Position numbers and translations under genes: made by a program
The notes under the pieces: generated by a model
Databases searched by the model: none
What the model saw: only the letters and a program-made list of their open reading frames with translations
What the model was told of the DNA's origin: nothing
Part shown: positions 7,826 to 16,117 of the stretch, piece after piece
Numbering within the stretch: position 1 is the stretch's first letter
Layout: each line of letters opens with the position of its first letter
Source of the DNA: CAZPQK01 sp964588695
Lineage (GTDB): Bacteria; Krumholzibacteriota; Krumholzibacteriia; WVZY01; JAKEHA01
Direction of reading: 5' to 3'
Assembly (NCBI GenBank): GCA_964588695.1
Contig: CAZPQK010000005.1
Span: 186,001-250,000, forward strand
Length of the DNA: 64,000 nt

Positions 7826-8794
7826 GTGTTTATCGACCACGTCACGATTGAAGTACGCGCTGGCGACGGCGGCGACGGATGCGTTGCCTTTCGGCGCGAG
7901 AAGTTCGTACCCCGGGGCGGTCCCTGTGGCGGCGACGGCGGTCATGGCGGGAGCGTAACCGTCCGGGGCTCCGAGCAACTCTCATCGCTGCTGGACTTGC
8001 ATCGCAACCGGCATTTCAAGGCCGGACGTGGCGAGCACGGCAAGGGCAAAAGCATGAAGGGGAAAGATGGCGACGACGTGGTCATCGCCGTCCCTCCCGG
8101 CACCGAAATCCGCGACGCCGATACCGACGAAGTGTTGGGTGAGGTGTTGCAACCAGGCGATGAAGTCGTGGTCGCGCGCGGCGGCAAAGGTGGATTAGGA
8201 AACGAGAAGTTCAAGTCGTCGGGGAATCGGGCGCCGCGTCAGTTTACCTACGGCGGTGACGGGGAGGAAAGGCGCCTGACGATCACGCTAAAACTGATCG
8301 CCGATGTCGGGTTGGTTGGCGAACCCAATGCAGGTAAGTCGACATTGATTTCCGCGATTAGTGCGGCCCACCCCAAGGTTGCCGACTATCCGTTCACCAC
8401 CAAGACACCAGTGTTAGGAATTGTGCGCGCCGGAGACTTTGACACGTTCGTTATGGTCGACATTCCCGGGCTAATAGAAGGCGCTCACAAGGGCAAGGGA
8501 ATGGGTCGCGACTTCTTACGTCACATCGAGCGTTGTCGTGTCATCCTGTGGTTGGTTGACGGTACCCGCGAAGACGCGGTGGAGAGCTATCACATGTTGC
8601 GCAACGAAGTCATGCGTTACGACCCAACTATTCTTGAACGCCCCAGTATGCTGGTCGTTACCAAACAAGACGCGATGCCGGGCGAGCCTGATTCGGGACT
8701 GCTGGATTTGCACGACAACGTCGCCGTGATATCGGCGGTGGCGCGCATGGGAGTTGAGCCGTTGGTTATGAGGGTTAAGGAGATGTTGCAGTAA
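7826..8794 (+). CDS. obg: Obg family GTPase, short form without C-terminal OCT domain
   Basis: Ribosome-associated GTPase for late 50S assembly and stress signalling. Glycine-rich Obg fold (about residues 1-158, with GGDGGHGG) precedes the G domain: G1 GEPNAGKST, G3 DIPGLIEGA, G4 VTKQD. The 322-residue protein ends just after the G domain, so the C-terminal OCT domain of many Obg proteins is absent, as in E. coli-like or shorter forms from several phyla. Start is GTG at 7826, set by the conserved MFIDHVTIEVRAGDGG start. Sits between coaD and dprA. Confidence 0.93.
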   Translation: MFIDHVTIEVRAGDGGDGCVAFRREKFVPRGGPCGGDGGHGGSVTVRGSEQLSSLLDLHRNRHFKAGRGEHGKGKSMKGKDGDDVVIAVPPGTEIRDADTDEVLGEVLQPGDEVVVARGGKGGLGNEKFKSSGNRAPRQFTYGGDGEERRLTITLKLIADVGLVGEPNAGKSTLISAISAAHPKVADYPFTTKTPVLGIVRAGDFDTFVMVDIPGLIEGAHKGKGMGRDFLRHIERCRVILWLVDGTREDAVESYHMLRNEVMRYDPTILERPSMLVVTKQDAMPGEPDSGLLDLHDNVAVISAVARMGVEPLVMRVKEMLQ

Positions 8795-8809
8795 ACCTGG
8801 GAAGAGGGG

Positions 8810-9886
8810 ATGAGGATGGGAGAGAAAGTTTCGACGGCCACCAAGCTGGCCTTGGCGTGGCGCTTCATAGAACCAGCACCCAGCGGAATGCTGGAGGCGG
8901 CGCAAGCAGACGCCGACAAGAGTTATTCGCGGCTGCAATCCACTGCCGGTCGAAGACAACTGAGCGTAGATTTGGGCGGCACGATCGCGGAACCCAACTG
9001 GCAAGCGGCCGCCGATCAGATGTCGCGGTTGGCCAGCCTTAACGTCGCCGTGATCTCCCGGTGGGATCGGGATTATCCAAAAACGTTGCTTGATGTTAGC
9101 GAAGCGCCGGACCTGCTGTTCTACCGCGGCGACTTGTCTGTTATGGGCGATAGCGGCGTGGCTATTGTAGGCGCGCGCAAGCCGACGGCGTCGGGGATTA
9201 AACTTGCCCGCGAGCTGGCCGCCGATTTGGGGGCAAGCGGGGTAACCGTGATCAGTGGGTTGGCGCGCGGAATCGACACCGCCGCGCACCTGGGATGTTT
9301 GTCGGCCAACGCGCCAACGGTAGCGGTGATTGGAACCGGTCTCGATGTTCCGTATCCAACGGAGAATGCTTCGCTGGCTATGGAAATTGCGCGTACGGGA
9401 GTAGTCGTATCCGAACAGTTGCTCGGCACTCCACCGCTTGCGCACGTCTTTCCGCGCCGTAATCGAATAATCTCGGGGTTGGCGCAAATGGCGGTGATCG
9501 TGCAGGGCGGCGGTCGGAGCGGTTCGCTGATTACGGCACGATGGGCGCTTGAGCAAGGGCGAGAAGTTGGCGCGGTTCCGGGGTTTCCGGGTGACTATCG
9601 TTCGACCGGTGTGAATCGCTTGCTTCGGCAGGGGGCTCACCTGGTGGAGTCGGCCAGCGATGTTCTGACGGCTTGTCCCCGACTGACCGCGCGACTGGTC
9701 GCACGCGTATCTGCGGACACAGCCGACGACCCAATTTTGTTGGCGTTGGGCGGCGACGCCGTTACCTTGGACGAACTCGCTCAAACCTTGTCACTGTCGC
9801 CAGCGGAAACCCAGCGGTCACTTCTGGAACTTGAGATGGCTGGCCAGATTTCTCGCGATGCGACTGGACGCTACCGGAGAACATGA
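8810..9886 (+). CDS. dprA: DNA processing protein DprA
   Basis: Binds incoming single-stranded DNA and loads RecA during natural transformation; also called Smf. The 358-residue protein has an N-terminal helical part, the Rossmann core (VAIVGARKPTASG, SGLARGIDTAAH, GTGLDVPYP, FPRRNRIISGL, GSLITARWALEQGREV) and a C-terminal winged-helix domain (about 305-355). ATG 8810 follows GAAGAGGGG; a second ATG lies 6 bases later. Its TGA overlaps the next ATG. With the type IV pilus genes nearby it hints at competence, though dprA is widespread. Confidence 0.93.
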   Translation: MRMGEKVSTATKLALAWRFIEPAPSGMLEAAQADADKSYSRLQSTAGRRQLSVDLGGTIAEPNWQAAADQMSRLASLNVAVISRWDRDYPKTLLDVSEAPDLLFYRGDLSVMGDSGVAIVGARKPTASGIKLARELAADLGASGVTVISGLARGIDTAAHLGCLSANAPTVAVIGTGLDVPYPTENASLAMEIARTGVVVSEQLLGTPPLAHVFPRRNRIISGLAQMAVIVQGGGRSGSLITARWALEQGREVGAVPGFPGDYRSTGVNRLLRQGAHLVESASDVLTACPRLTARLVARVSADTADDPILLALGGDAVTLDELAQTLSLSPAETQRSLLELEMAGQISRDATGRYRRT

Positions 9887-10806
9887 ACAAGTCTCTTCTG
9901 CATCGAATTGAATACGCGGGCGTGCGACTTATCTCGCTCTTGCTCTCGGTCCTGCCGATGGGAATGCTGGTGTCGTTGGGTTCGGGCTTGGGCTGGGTTG
10001 CGTTCAACGTTTTCCGCGTGCGTCGGGATGTTGTTATAGACAACATTTCGCGTGCGTTAGGGGTCGACGATAGAACAGCCGCTAGCATTGGAAGACATTC
10101 CTACCAACACCTTGGCCGTTCGATGGTGGAATACACAGCGTTCGCGACTATGACCCGTGACGATGTTAACGCATTGGTCGAGCTTGAAGGCAGAGAACAC
10201 CTTGCTAACGCCGAGAAGGGTGGAAAAGGCGCCGTGCTTTATGCGGGACACTTTGGCAATTGGGAACTGATGGGCGCTGCAATCGGTGCGCAGGGATTTC
10301 CCATCCACTTCCTGGTGGGCGAGCAAAGCAACCAGCTTGTCGACGACTACATGAATCGATTACGGCGACGGCAGGGAATCGGCATCATTTCTCGTGATTT
10401 GGCGTTGCGCAAGGTGTTACGCGCACTGCGCGACAATCAGATGGTGGCGCTGTTGGGCGACCAGAACGTGCGCAAGGACGGAACATTTATCGATTTTTTG
10501 GGTCGCCCGGCGTCAACCGCGAAGGGGCCGGCGATGTTTGCCATACGGGCGGGATGTCCGGTTTTGGTGTGCGGTATTCGACGAATCAGTCCGCGTCATC
10601 ATCTTGCGTGGATTAATCCACCGCTATGGCCTAACGCTGACCTGGCAGACGACGAAGCGGTTGTAGATTTAACGCAACGAATGAACGACGTGCTTGCGCA
10701 AGCCATTCGCGATTATCCGCAAGAGTACTTTTGGGCGCATCGCCGGTGGAAAACGCAACCCCCGACATCGGCAGTGCCGGGGATGGAAGTCAACGCCGAC
10801 GCTTAG
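9883..10806 (+). CDS. lipid A acyltransferase-like protein (LpxL/LpxM/HtrB family)
   Basis: Membrane-anchored acyltransferase, probably adding a secondary acyl chain to lipid A. An N-terminal hydrophobic anchor (about residues 15-45) is followed by the catalytic HFGNWE (H-x4-E/D form, near residue 124) and the family C-terminus PQEYFWAHRRWKT. Length 307 fits. Starts by an ATGA overlap with dprA. Late acylation rather than another lysophospholipid transfer is inferred from family; a DUF374 acyltransferase in the lpx cluster (61563) is a second candidate for such a step. Confidence 0.85.
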   Translation: MNKSLLHRIEYAGVRLISLLLSVLPMGMLVSLGSGLGWVAFNVFRVRRDVVIDNISRALGVDDRTAASIGRHSYQHLGRSMVEYTAFATMTRDDVNALVELEGREHLANAEKGGKGAVLYAGHFGNWELMGAAIGAQGFPIHFLVGEQSNQLVDDYMNRLRRRQGIGIISRDLALRKVLRALRDNQMVALLGDQNVRKDGTFIDFLGRPASTAKGPAMFAIRAGCPVLVCGIRRISPRHHLAWINPPLWPNADLADDEAVVDLTQRMNDVLAQAIRDYPQEYFWAHRRWKTQPPTSAVPGMEVNADA

Positions 10807-10812
10807 TCGACG

Positions 10813-11133
10813 CTAGTTTTGTGGGTCGGTTTGCTGACCCTGCTGGAAACCAATAGAGGGTTTGTTGGGGTCGGGTTGGACAAGTTTGATGGTGCCGTGT
10901 TGCGCTTCGAAATTCTTCACGTTCTGTTCGAGTGTCGCCAATAGTGCCTTGGCGTTTTGCGGCGTCATTAGAATTCGGGAAAAGACCTTCGCTTTTTGTG
11001 CACCCGGCAGCATGCGAGCAAAATCCAGCACAAACTCAGAGTTCGAATACGTGATAATGACAAAGTTGGCGTAGATACCTTCCCACTCTTTGTCGCCGAT
11101 TTCGATGTTCACCGTTCGTTGTTCGCGATTCAT
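10813..11133 (-). CDS. DUF3467 family protein
   Basis: Small 106-residue soluble protein of unknown function. The segment YANFVIITYSNSEFVLDFAR, then PGAQKAKVFSRILMTPQNAK and LLATLEQNVKNFEAQHG, is the characteristic DUF3467 pattern. The C-terminus is Gln/Pro-rich and probably disordered. It is convergent with the acyltransferase, whose stop is only 6 bases away, and divergent from the heptose genes. AAAGGAG lies about 13 bases upstream of its ATG, a long spacing. Confidence 0.85.
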   Translation of the reverse strand: MNREQRTVNIEIGDKEWEGIYANFVIITYSNSEFVLDFARMLPGAQKAKVFSRILMTPQNAKALLATLEQNVKNFEAQHGTIKLVQPDPNKPSIGFQQGQQTDPQN

Positions 11134-11232
11134 TATTGTGTGCGCTCCTTTAAGCTAGTTGACCGGTGTCCTCGGCCCAGAATAGCCTTAGTTTACAACG
11201 GGTTAACTGCGCTGTCGACGCCTCAAAGCCCC

Positions 11233-11261
11233 TTGACGCTGTCATATTCGCGTGGTAGCTT
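11233..11261 (+). promoter_or_regulatory. sigma-70 type promoter of the heptose genes
   Basis: TTGACG (11233-11238), 17 bases, TAGCTT (11256-11261), in the divergent gap 11134-11346. The -10 has the same TAG-N2-T form as the promoters proposed for rsmD and bamA. It implies a leader of about 78 bases. Confidence 0.5.
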
Positions 11262-11346
11262 GTGCGCGTCGGCCACACGAGCTTTCGGCCGCGCCTCAAG
11301 GAGCTTCCCGCAAGGTCCTTTCTTCTTTTTAAGGAGTCGTTTCGCT

Positions 11347-12342
11347 GTGAACCGCCCTGCCTTGGGCAGAGATCGCGTCGCTAAGATCGCGGAGCGGCTG
11401 TCTGCCGTGCGTGTGGCGGTTGTCGGTGATTTGATGCTGGACCGCTACTTTTGGGGCGGCGCCGACCGTATTTCGCCCGAAGCGCCGGTGCCGGTGGTGA
11501 AGGTAGTAAAATCCAACGAGCGACTCGGCGGCGCGGCCAACGTCGCCGCCAACCTGCGATCGCTGGGTGCCAGTGTTGAGTTGGTGGGTGCCGTGGGCGA
11601 TGATCGGGCTGGCCAGCGGCTGCTGGAGCTATGCAGTGAACGGGGCATCGAGGCAAGCGCTGTGCACCGATGCCGCGACCGGGAGACCACCGAGAAAGTG
11701 CGAATTATTGCGCGCGGTCAGCAGGTGGTTCGCGCCGATTTCGAAGCAGACGGGCCGATCGCTGGCGACGACGCCGACGCGCTGGTCGCCGCCGTGCGCG
11801 GCGCTGTAGTGAATGCCGACGCCGTTGTGGTTTCTGATTACGGAAAAGGATTGCTGACCGAAAGTTACACGCGCGATTTGATTTCCTGGCTGAAAAGTCA
11901 CGGCAAGCCGGTCGCCGTCGACCCGCACGTACCTCACTTTTCATGGTACGGGGGAGCAACTGTGATCACGCCAAATTCGCGCGAAATGACCGCGGCCACT
12001 GGAATCGCCATAGATTCCGGCAACCAGTTTGTACCCGCCGTCGAAAAGGTCTGCGCCGACATGGGACTTGGTGCACTACTGGTAACGCGAGGCGAAGACG
12101 GGATGAGTCTGGTCCAACCAGGGCAACCTTCGGTCCATATTCCAACCGTGGCTACGCAAGTATTTGACGTCACTGGCGCCGGCGACACGGTTATCGCCGT
12201 TCTGACGGCGGCTTTGGCGGCAGGAGAACCGATCGCGGATGCAACGGTTCTGGCCAACGCGGCCGCCGGGATCGTGGTGAGGGAAGTGGGCACGACAACC
12301 GTCACGACCGAAGCACTCATCGGGTCGTTCACCGAGCACTAA
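11347..12342 (+). CDS. hldA: D-glycero-beta-D-manno-heptose-7-phosphate kinase (RfaE domain I)
   Basis: Phosphorylates heptose 7-phosphate at C1 for LPS inner-core heptose. A 331-residue PfkB/ribokinase-fold protein: GDLMLDRYFWGGADRISPEAP, LGGAANVAANL, and the C-terminal catalytic motif DVTGAGDTVIAVL. Start is GTG 11347, 10 bases after AAGGAG, and directly before the family N-terminus; the frame is open further upstream but that extension has no family features. The adenylyltransferase half is a separate gene overlapping by one base, unlike the fused E. coli HldE. Confidence 0.9.
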   Translation: MNRPALGRDRVAKIAERLSAVRVAVVGDLMLDRYFWGGADRISPEAPVPVVKVVKSNERLGGAANVAANLRSLGASVELVGAVGDDRAGQRLLELCSERGIEASAVHRCRDRETTEKVRIIARGQQVVRADFEADGPIAGDDADALVAAVRGAVVNADAVVVSDYGKGLLTESYTRDLISWLKSHGKPVAVDPHVPHFSWYGGATVITPNSREMTAATGIAIDSGNQFVPAVEKVCADMGLGALLVTRGEDGMSLVQPGQPSVHIPTVATQVFDVTGAGDTVIAVLTAALAAGEPIADATVLANAAAGIVVREVGTTTVTTEALIGSFTEH

Positions 12343-12815
12343 TGGAAGGCCTCATCGCGCGAAAAGAACTGGGCGAGTGGGCCGACCACGCGCGCCGCGC
12401 AGGCGAGATTGTGTTTACGAACGGATGCTTCGACGTTATCCACCCGGGACATCTGGACTTGTTGGAATGGAGCGCGTCGCAAGGCGATGTCGTGCTGGTT
12501 GCTATTAACGACGACGAATCGGTCACACGACTTAAAGGGGCTGGCCGCCCGGTTTACCCGGCGCGGGAACGCGCGGAGATTCTTCTAGCGCTGCGCTGGG
12601 TGCACGCGGTGACCGTATTTTCCGAAGACACCCCGCTGGAGACTATTCTGGCGACGCGGCCGGACGTGCTGATAAAAGGCGCCGAATACGGTAGCGGCCA
12701 GATTGTCGGCGAGCCGGAGGTGCTGGAGTGGGGCGGACGCGTGGAGCGCTTTCCGATGAAGGCGGGATATTCGACGACCGATATTATTACCAGGATCCGC
12801 GGGGGCCGCGACTAG
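12342..12815 (+). CDS. hldC: D-beta-D-heptose 1-phosphate adenylyltransferase (RfaE domain II)
   Basis: Activates heptose 1-phosphate with nucleotide, after the kinase encoded just upstream. The nucleotidyltransferase motif is FTNGCFDVIHPGHLDLL (HxGH form), with the second motif in YSTTDIITRI near the C-terminus. The 157-residue length matches the stand-alone domain. Its ATG shares one base with the kinase stop (TAATG), implying coupled translation. The phosphatase GmhB and isomerase GmhA are not in the window. Confidence 0.9.
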   Translation: MEGLIARKELGEWADHARRAGEIVFTNGCFDVIHPGHLDLLEWSASQGDVVLVAINDDESVTRLKGAGRPVYPARERAEILLALRWVHAVTVFSEDTPLETILATRPDVLIKGAEYGSGQIVGEPEVLEWGGRVERFPMKAGYSTTDIITRIRGGRD

Positions 12816-12851
12816 GCCCTGGGGAGAGACTATCAATCGAGGAGACGAACC

Positions 12852-13985
12852 GTGAAAATTCATGAGTATCAAGCAAAAGAGTTGTTCGCCGCAGCCGGGA
12901 TTCCGGTTCCTGCCGGCGAAGTGGTGACCACACCGGAGGCCGCGCGCGCGGCTGCCGAAAAAGTCGGGAAACCGGTGGTGGTAAAGGCGCAGGTGTTGGT
13001 GGGTGGTCGCGGTAAAGCCGGTGGCGTCAAGATTGCGCAAACTCCAGAAGAAGCTCAGGCCAAGGCCAAGGAAATTCTCGGCATGGACATTAAGGGCGAG
13101 ACGGTTGAGAAAGTACTCGTCACCGAAGCCGTCGACATCGCGCGCGAAATCTATGTCGCTATTATTAACGACCGAGCGCATCAGCGCCCGTTGATCATGG
13201 CATCGGCGGAAGGCGGCGTTGAGATCGAAGTGACCGCCGTCGAAAACCCCGACGCAATCGTTAAGATGAACGTCGACCCGCTGTTCGGTGTGCTGCCGTA
13301 TCAGGCGCGCCGCATTGCCGGCAAGCTGGCCGACGATCCCAAAGAAGTTCGTCAGATCGCAACCATCATTTCAAAACTGTACGATGCCTATCTGGCCAAC
13401 GACTGCAGCCTGGCCGAAATCAATCCATTGATTGTGACCAACGACGGACAAGTCCTTGCGATCGACGCGAAGGTCAACATCGACGACAACGCGCTGTATC
13501 GCCATCCCAACATCGAGGCTATGCGCGACCTCAGCGCCGAGGATCCGGGCGAAGTTGAAGCACGCGAAGCGGGGCTGTCGTTTGTGAAGCTCGAAGGCGA
13601 AGTCGGATGCATCGTTAACGGCGCCGGACTCGCGATGGCGACGATGGATCTGGTCAAGCACTACGGTGGACAGCCGGCCAACTTTCTCGACATCGGCGGG
13701 AGTTCCAACCCGGACAAGGTGATCGCCGCGCTAACTATTATTCTGCGCGACCCCAACGTAAAATCGATTCTGTTTAACATCTTTGGCGGAATCACGCGGT
13801 GTGACGATGTCGCACGCGGTTTGATGGCGGCCTTCGACCAGATGGACTTGAAGGTACCGGTGGTGGTTCGACTGACCGGTACCAACGAAGAGCAGGCCCG
13901 CGAAATTCTGGCCGAACTGAAATCCTTGCACACCGCCGAGACCATGGACGAAGCGGTCAACAAAGCCATCGAGCTGGCGAGTTAG
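12852..13985 (+). CDS. sucC: succinyl-CoA synthetase beta subunit (ADP-forming)
   Basis: Couples succinyl-CoA hydrolysis to ADP or GDP phosphorylation in the citric acid cycle, as an alpha/beta complex with SucD. The start MKIHEYQAKELF is the family signature and fixes the GTG at 12852, with GAGGAG upstream. The N-terminal ATP-grasp domain (to about residue 240) includes VVKAQVLVGGRGKAGG; the C-terminal CoA-ligase domain has NIFGGITRCDDVA. Length 377 is normal. sucD starts 9 bases after the stop. Confidence 0.95.
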   Translation: MKIHEYQAKELFAAAGIPVPAGEVVTTPEAARAAAEKVGKPVVVKAQVLVGGRGKAGGVKIAQTPEEAQAKAKEILGMDIKGETVEKVLVTEAVDIAREIYVAIINDRAHQRPLIMASAEGGVEIEVTAVENPDAIVKMNVDPLFGVLPYQARRIAGKLADDPKEVRQIATIISKLYDAYLANDCSLAEINPLIVTNDGQVLAIDAKVNIDDNALYRHPNIEAMRDLSAEDPGEVEAREAGLSFVKLEGEVGCIVNGAGLAMATMDLVKHYGGQPANFLDIGGSSNPDKVIAALTIILRDPNVKSILFNIFGGITRCDDVARGLMAAFDQMDLKVPVVVRLTGTNEEQAREILAELKSLHTAETMDEAVNKAIELAS

Positions 13986-13994
13986 GAGAAAATC

Positions 13995-14882
13995 ATGAGC
14001 GCACTCATCGACAAGTCAACGCGTTTGGTCGTGCAGGGAATCACCGGTCGCGACGGCTCATTTCACGCTAAGCAAATGATGGAATACGGCACCAATCTGG
14101 TCGCCGGGGTTACGCCGGGCAAAGGCGGGCAGCGGTTCGAAGACAAAGTGCCCGTGTTTAACTCGGTCGAAGAAGCCGTCCTGGACACCGACGCTAACAC
14201 AGCGGTTATTTACGTACCGCCGGCTTTTGCCGCCGACTCGATCATGGAGGCCGCGGCCGCGGGCGTGAAACTCGTTGTGTGTATCACCGAAGGTGTCCCG
14301 GTCAAGGACATGACTACCGTGGTTCCGTTCCTTAAAGAACGCGGCGTTCGCCTGATTGGCCCCAATTGTCCGGGCCTGATTAACCCCAACGATTCGGTGA
14401 AGGTTGGGATTTTGCCAACATCGATCTTCCTTCCGGGATCAGTGGGCGTGGTCTCGCGAAGCGGGACCCTCACCTACGAAGTCGTTTTTCAACTGACGCG
14501 GGCTGGAATGGGGCAGTCGACGTGCATCGGCATCGGCGGAGACCCGATTATCGGGACCAATTTTATCGACACGCTTAAGTTTTTTCAGTCCGACCCGCAT
14601 ACCGAAGCTATCGCGATGATTGGCGAAATTGGCGGATCGGATGAGGAAGAGGCCGCCGCGTTTATTAAAGAGAACGTCACCAAACCGGTGGTGTCCTTCA
14701 TCGCCGGTCAAACCGCGCCTCCCGGAAAGCGGATGGGGCATGCCGGTGCGATCGTCTCCGGAGGATCGGGTACGGCCGCGGATAAGATGAAGGCGCTGGA
14801 GGCTTGCGGGGTTCCGGTGGCCAAGATTCCGTCGGAACTCACTGGTTTGCTAAAGCAGATTGCGCCCAAGCTCGCTGGATAA
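13995..14882 (+). CDS. sucD: succinyl-CoA synthetase alpha subunit
   Basis: CoA-binding and phosphohistidine subunit of succinyl-CoA synthetase. VVQGITGRDGSFHAKQMMEY opens the CoA-binding Rossmann domain; the active-site histidine is in GHAGAIVSGGSGTAADKM near residue 250. The 295-residue length and the tight spacing to sucC are typical. AGGAGAAAATC precedes the ATG. Confidence 0.95.
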   Translation: MSALIDKSTRLVVQGITGRDGSFHAKQMMEYGTNLVAGVTPGKGGQRFEDKVPVFNSVEEAVLDTDANTAVIYVPPAFAADSIMEAAAAGVKLVVCITEGVPVKDMTTVVPFLKERGVRLIGPNCPGLINPNDSVKVGILPTSIFLPGSVGVVSRSGTLTYEVVFQLTRAGMGQSTCIGIGGDPIIGTNFIDTLKFFQSDPHTEAIAMIGEIGGSDEEEAAAFIKENVTKPVVSFIAGQTAPPGKRMGHAGAIVSGGSGTAADKMKALEACGVPVAKIPSELTGLLKQIAPKLAG

Positions 14883-14945
14883 GCAAAGGCGGGATGCGCT
14901 GCCCAGGCGTTAATAAGTAACTCAACAAAAAAGGTGTAACATATT

Positions 14946-15347
14946 ATGAAAACGCTACTTATGGTAAAGCCCGACTGCGTCGCCGAAGGGCACTACGGCG
15001 ACATCCTCTCTACGGTATTACGGAACGGGTTCAAGATTACCGGCATCAGCATGACGCAGTTTTCGGAGGCTCGGGCCAAGGAGTTCTACGCCGTTCACCG
15101 CGAACGCCCGTTCTTTGGCGAACTGGTCTCGTACATTACCAGCGGGCCGGTTGTGGCCGTCCAGGCCGAAGCAGACGACGCGGTTGCGAAGATGCGAGCC
15201 CTCATCGGAGCCACCAATCCGGGGGACGCGGCGCCGGGGACCCTACGCGCCATGTATGGTAAAAGCCTGCAAAATAACGCAGTACATGGCTCGGACTCGC
15301 CGGAGAACGCCGAAAAAGAGCTTGAAATCGCCTTCTCTGCGGAATAA
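14946..15347 (+). CDS. ndk: nucleoside diphosphate kinase
   Basis: Exchanges gamma phosphates between nucleoside di- and triphosphates. The N-terminus MKTLLMVKPDCVAEGHYGDI is typical. The active-site histidine lies in NAVHGSDSPENAEKE, near residue 118. Length 133 is slightly below the usual 140. It follows sucCD after a 63-base gap with an AAAAAAGGTG ribosome site; ndk next to sucD is common because succinyl-CoA synthetase and Ndk act in sequence on GDP/GTP. Confidence 0.93.
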   Translation: MKTLLMVKPDCVAEGHYGDILSTVLRNGFKITGISMTQFSEARAKEFYAVHRERPFFGELVSYITSGPVVAVQAEADDAVAKMRALIGATNPGDAAPGTLRAMYGKSLQNNAVHGSDSPENAEKELEIAFSAE

Positions 15348-15382
15348 ATTTAGCAGGCTAGATTTACCAAGGAGGCTCCGCT

Positions 15383-15877
15383 ATGATCGTAGATCTGCAG
15401 CAGTTGAAGGAGCCGTCAGGGCGCGTTAGCGCCGATGAAGACTTCGAATTCGAAGACGTGGGCGGGGAAACCCGTACGATGCAAGCCCATGTGGATGTGG
15501 CCTACCAGGAAACCGGTGGGTCGTATCATTTTCACGGCGACGTCGTTGGTAAGTTTGCGACGCCGTGTCACATGTGTGGACAAACACTCGACTATGAGGT
15601 CGCGGGCGAGTTTGACGTAGTCGTCAGGCGTAGCTCGGACCCGGCCGCGCAGATGCCCTCAGACCATGACGAGTTTATTGTCATCGGTCCGAATGAACAC
15701 GAAGTATCGCTAAATCAGATCGTCTACGAAAATCTGATTGTCGGAATCCCAATGCGGGTTTCGTGCCCCGAGTACGAATCGGGCGAGTGTCCCAACGCCA
15801 AGCCGGAGACCCAAGAAGGGGAAGCCGAGGTTGATCCGCGTTGGGAAGCCCTGCGCAAACTCGGCGAACAATCGTAG
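15383..15877 (+). CDS. DUF177 family protein (YceD-like, 23S rRNA accumulation)
   Basis: A 164-residue protein of the DUF177/YceD family, whose members lie before rpmF in most bacteria and in E. coli and plants affect 23S rRNA accumulation. Paired cysteines CHMC (near residue 56) and C-P-E-Y-E-S-G-E-C near residue 130 suggest a metal site. The conserved middle part runs from LNQIVYENLIVGIPMRVSC. AAGGAGG precedes the ATG. rpmF begins about 40 bases later. Confidence 0.88.
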   Translation: MIVDLQQLKEPSGRVSADEDFEFEDVGGETRTMQAHVDVAYQETGGSYHFHGDVVGKFATPCHMCGQTLDYEVAGEFDVVVRRSSDPAAQMPSDHDEFIVIGPNEHEVSLNQIVYENLIVGIPMRVSCPEYESGECPNAKPETQEGEAEVDPRWEALRKLGEQS

Positions 15878-15916
15878 ACCAAAATGACTGGCGCGTTCGC
15901 GCCTAAGGAGAATGAC

Positions 15917-16102
15917 ATGGCAGTACCCAAGCGCAAAACATCCAAGACGCGCAAGCGCAAGCGCCGGTCGCACTGGAAGCTCGCATCGCCGGGCTTGGCC
16001 AAGTGCTCCAACTGCGGTTCGACCAAGATGCCGCATAGCGTTTGCTCCAATTGCGGCTTTTATAGCGGCCGGGAAGTGGTCCGAGTCGACGACGCCCTGT
16101 AA
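15917..16102 (+). CDS. rpmF: 50S ribosomal protein L32
   Basis: A 61-residue ribosomal protein with the family start MAVPKRKTSKTRKRKRRSHW and a four-cysteine zinc ribbon (KCSNC and VCSNC, about residues 32-48). AAGGAG sits 6 bases before ATG 15917; the frame is open 33 bases further upstream but that part lacks a ribosome site. The gene links to plsX 15 bases downstream, the classic rpmF-plsX-fab order. Confidence 0.96.
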   Translation: MAVPKRKTSKTRKRKRRSHWKLASPGLAKCSNCGSTKMPHSVCSNCGFYSGREVVRVDDAL

Positions 16103-16117
16103 CCAAGGAGCCTCTGT

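Noticed and set aside
8516..9784. 422-codon open frame on the minus strand
   Set aside because: Antisense to obg and dprA, which have clear motifs; its translation is low-complexity and Arg/His/Gln-rich.
10996..11346. Upstream extension of the heptose kinase frame
   Set aside because: The extra residues overlap the DUF3467 gene and have no kinase features; GTG 11347 has a good ribosome site and family start.
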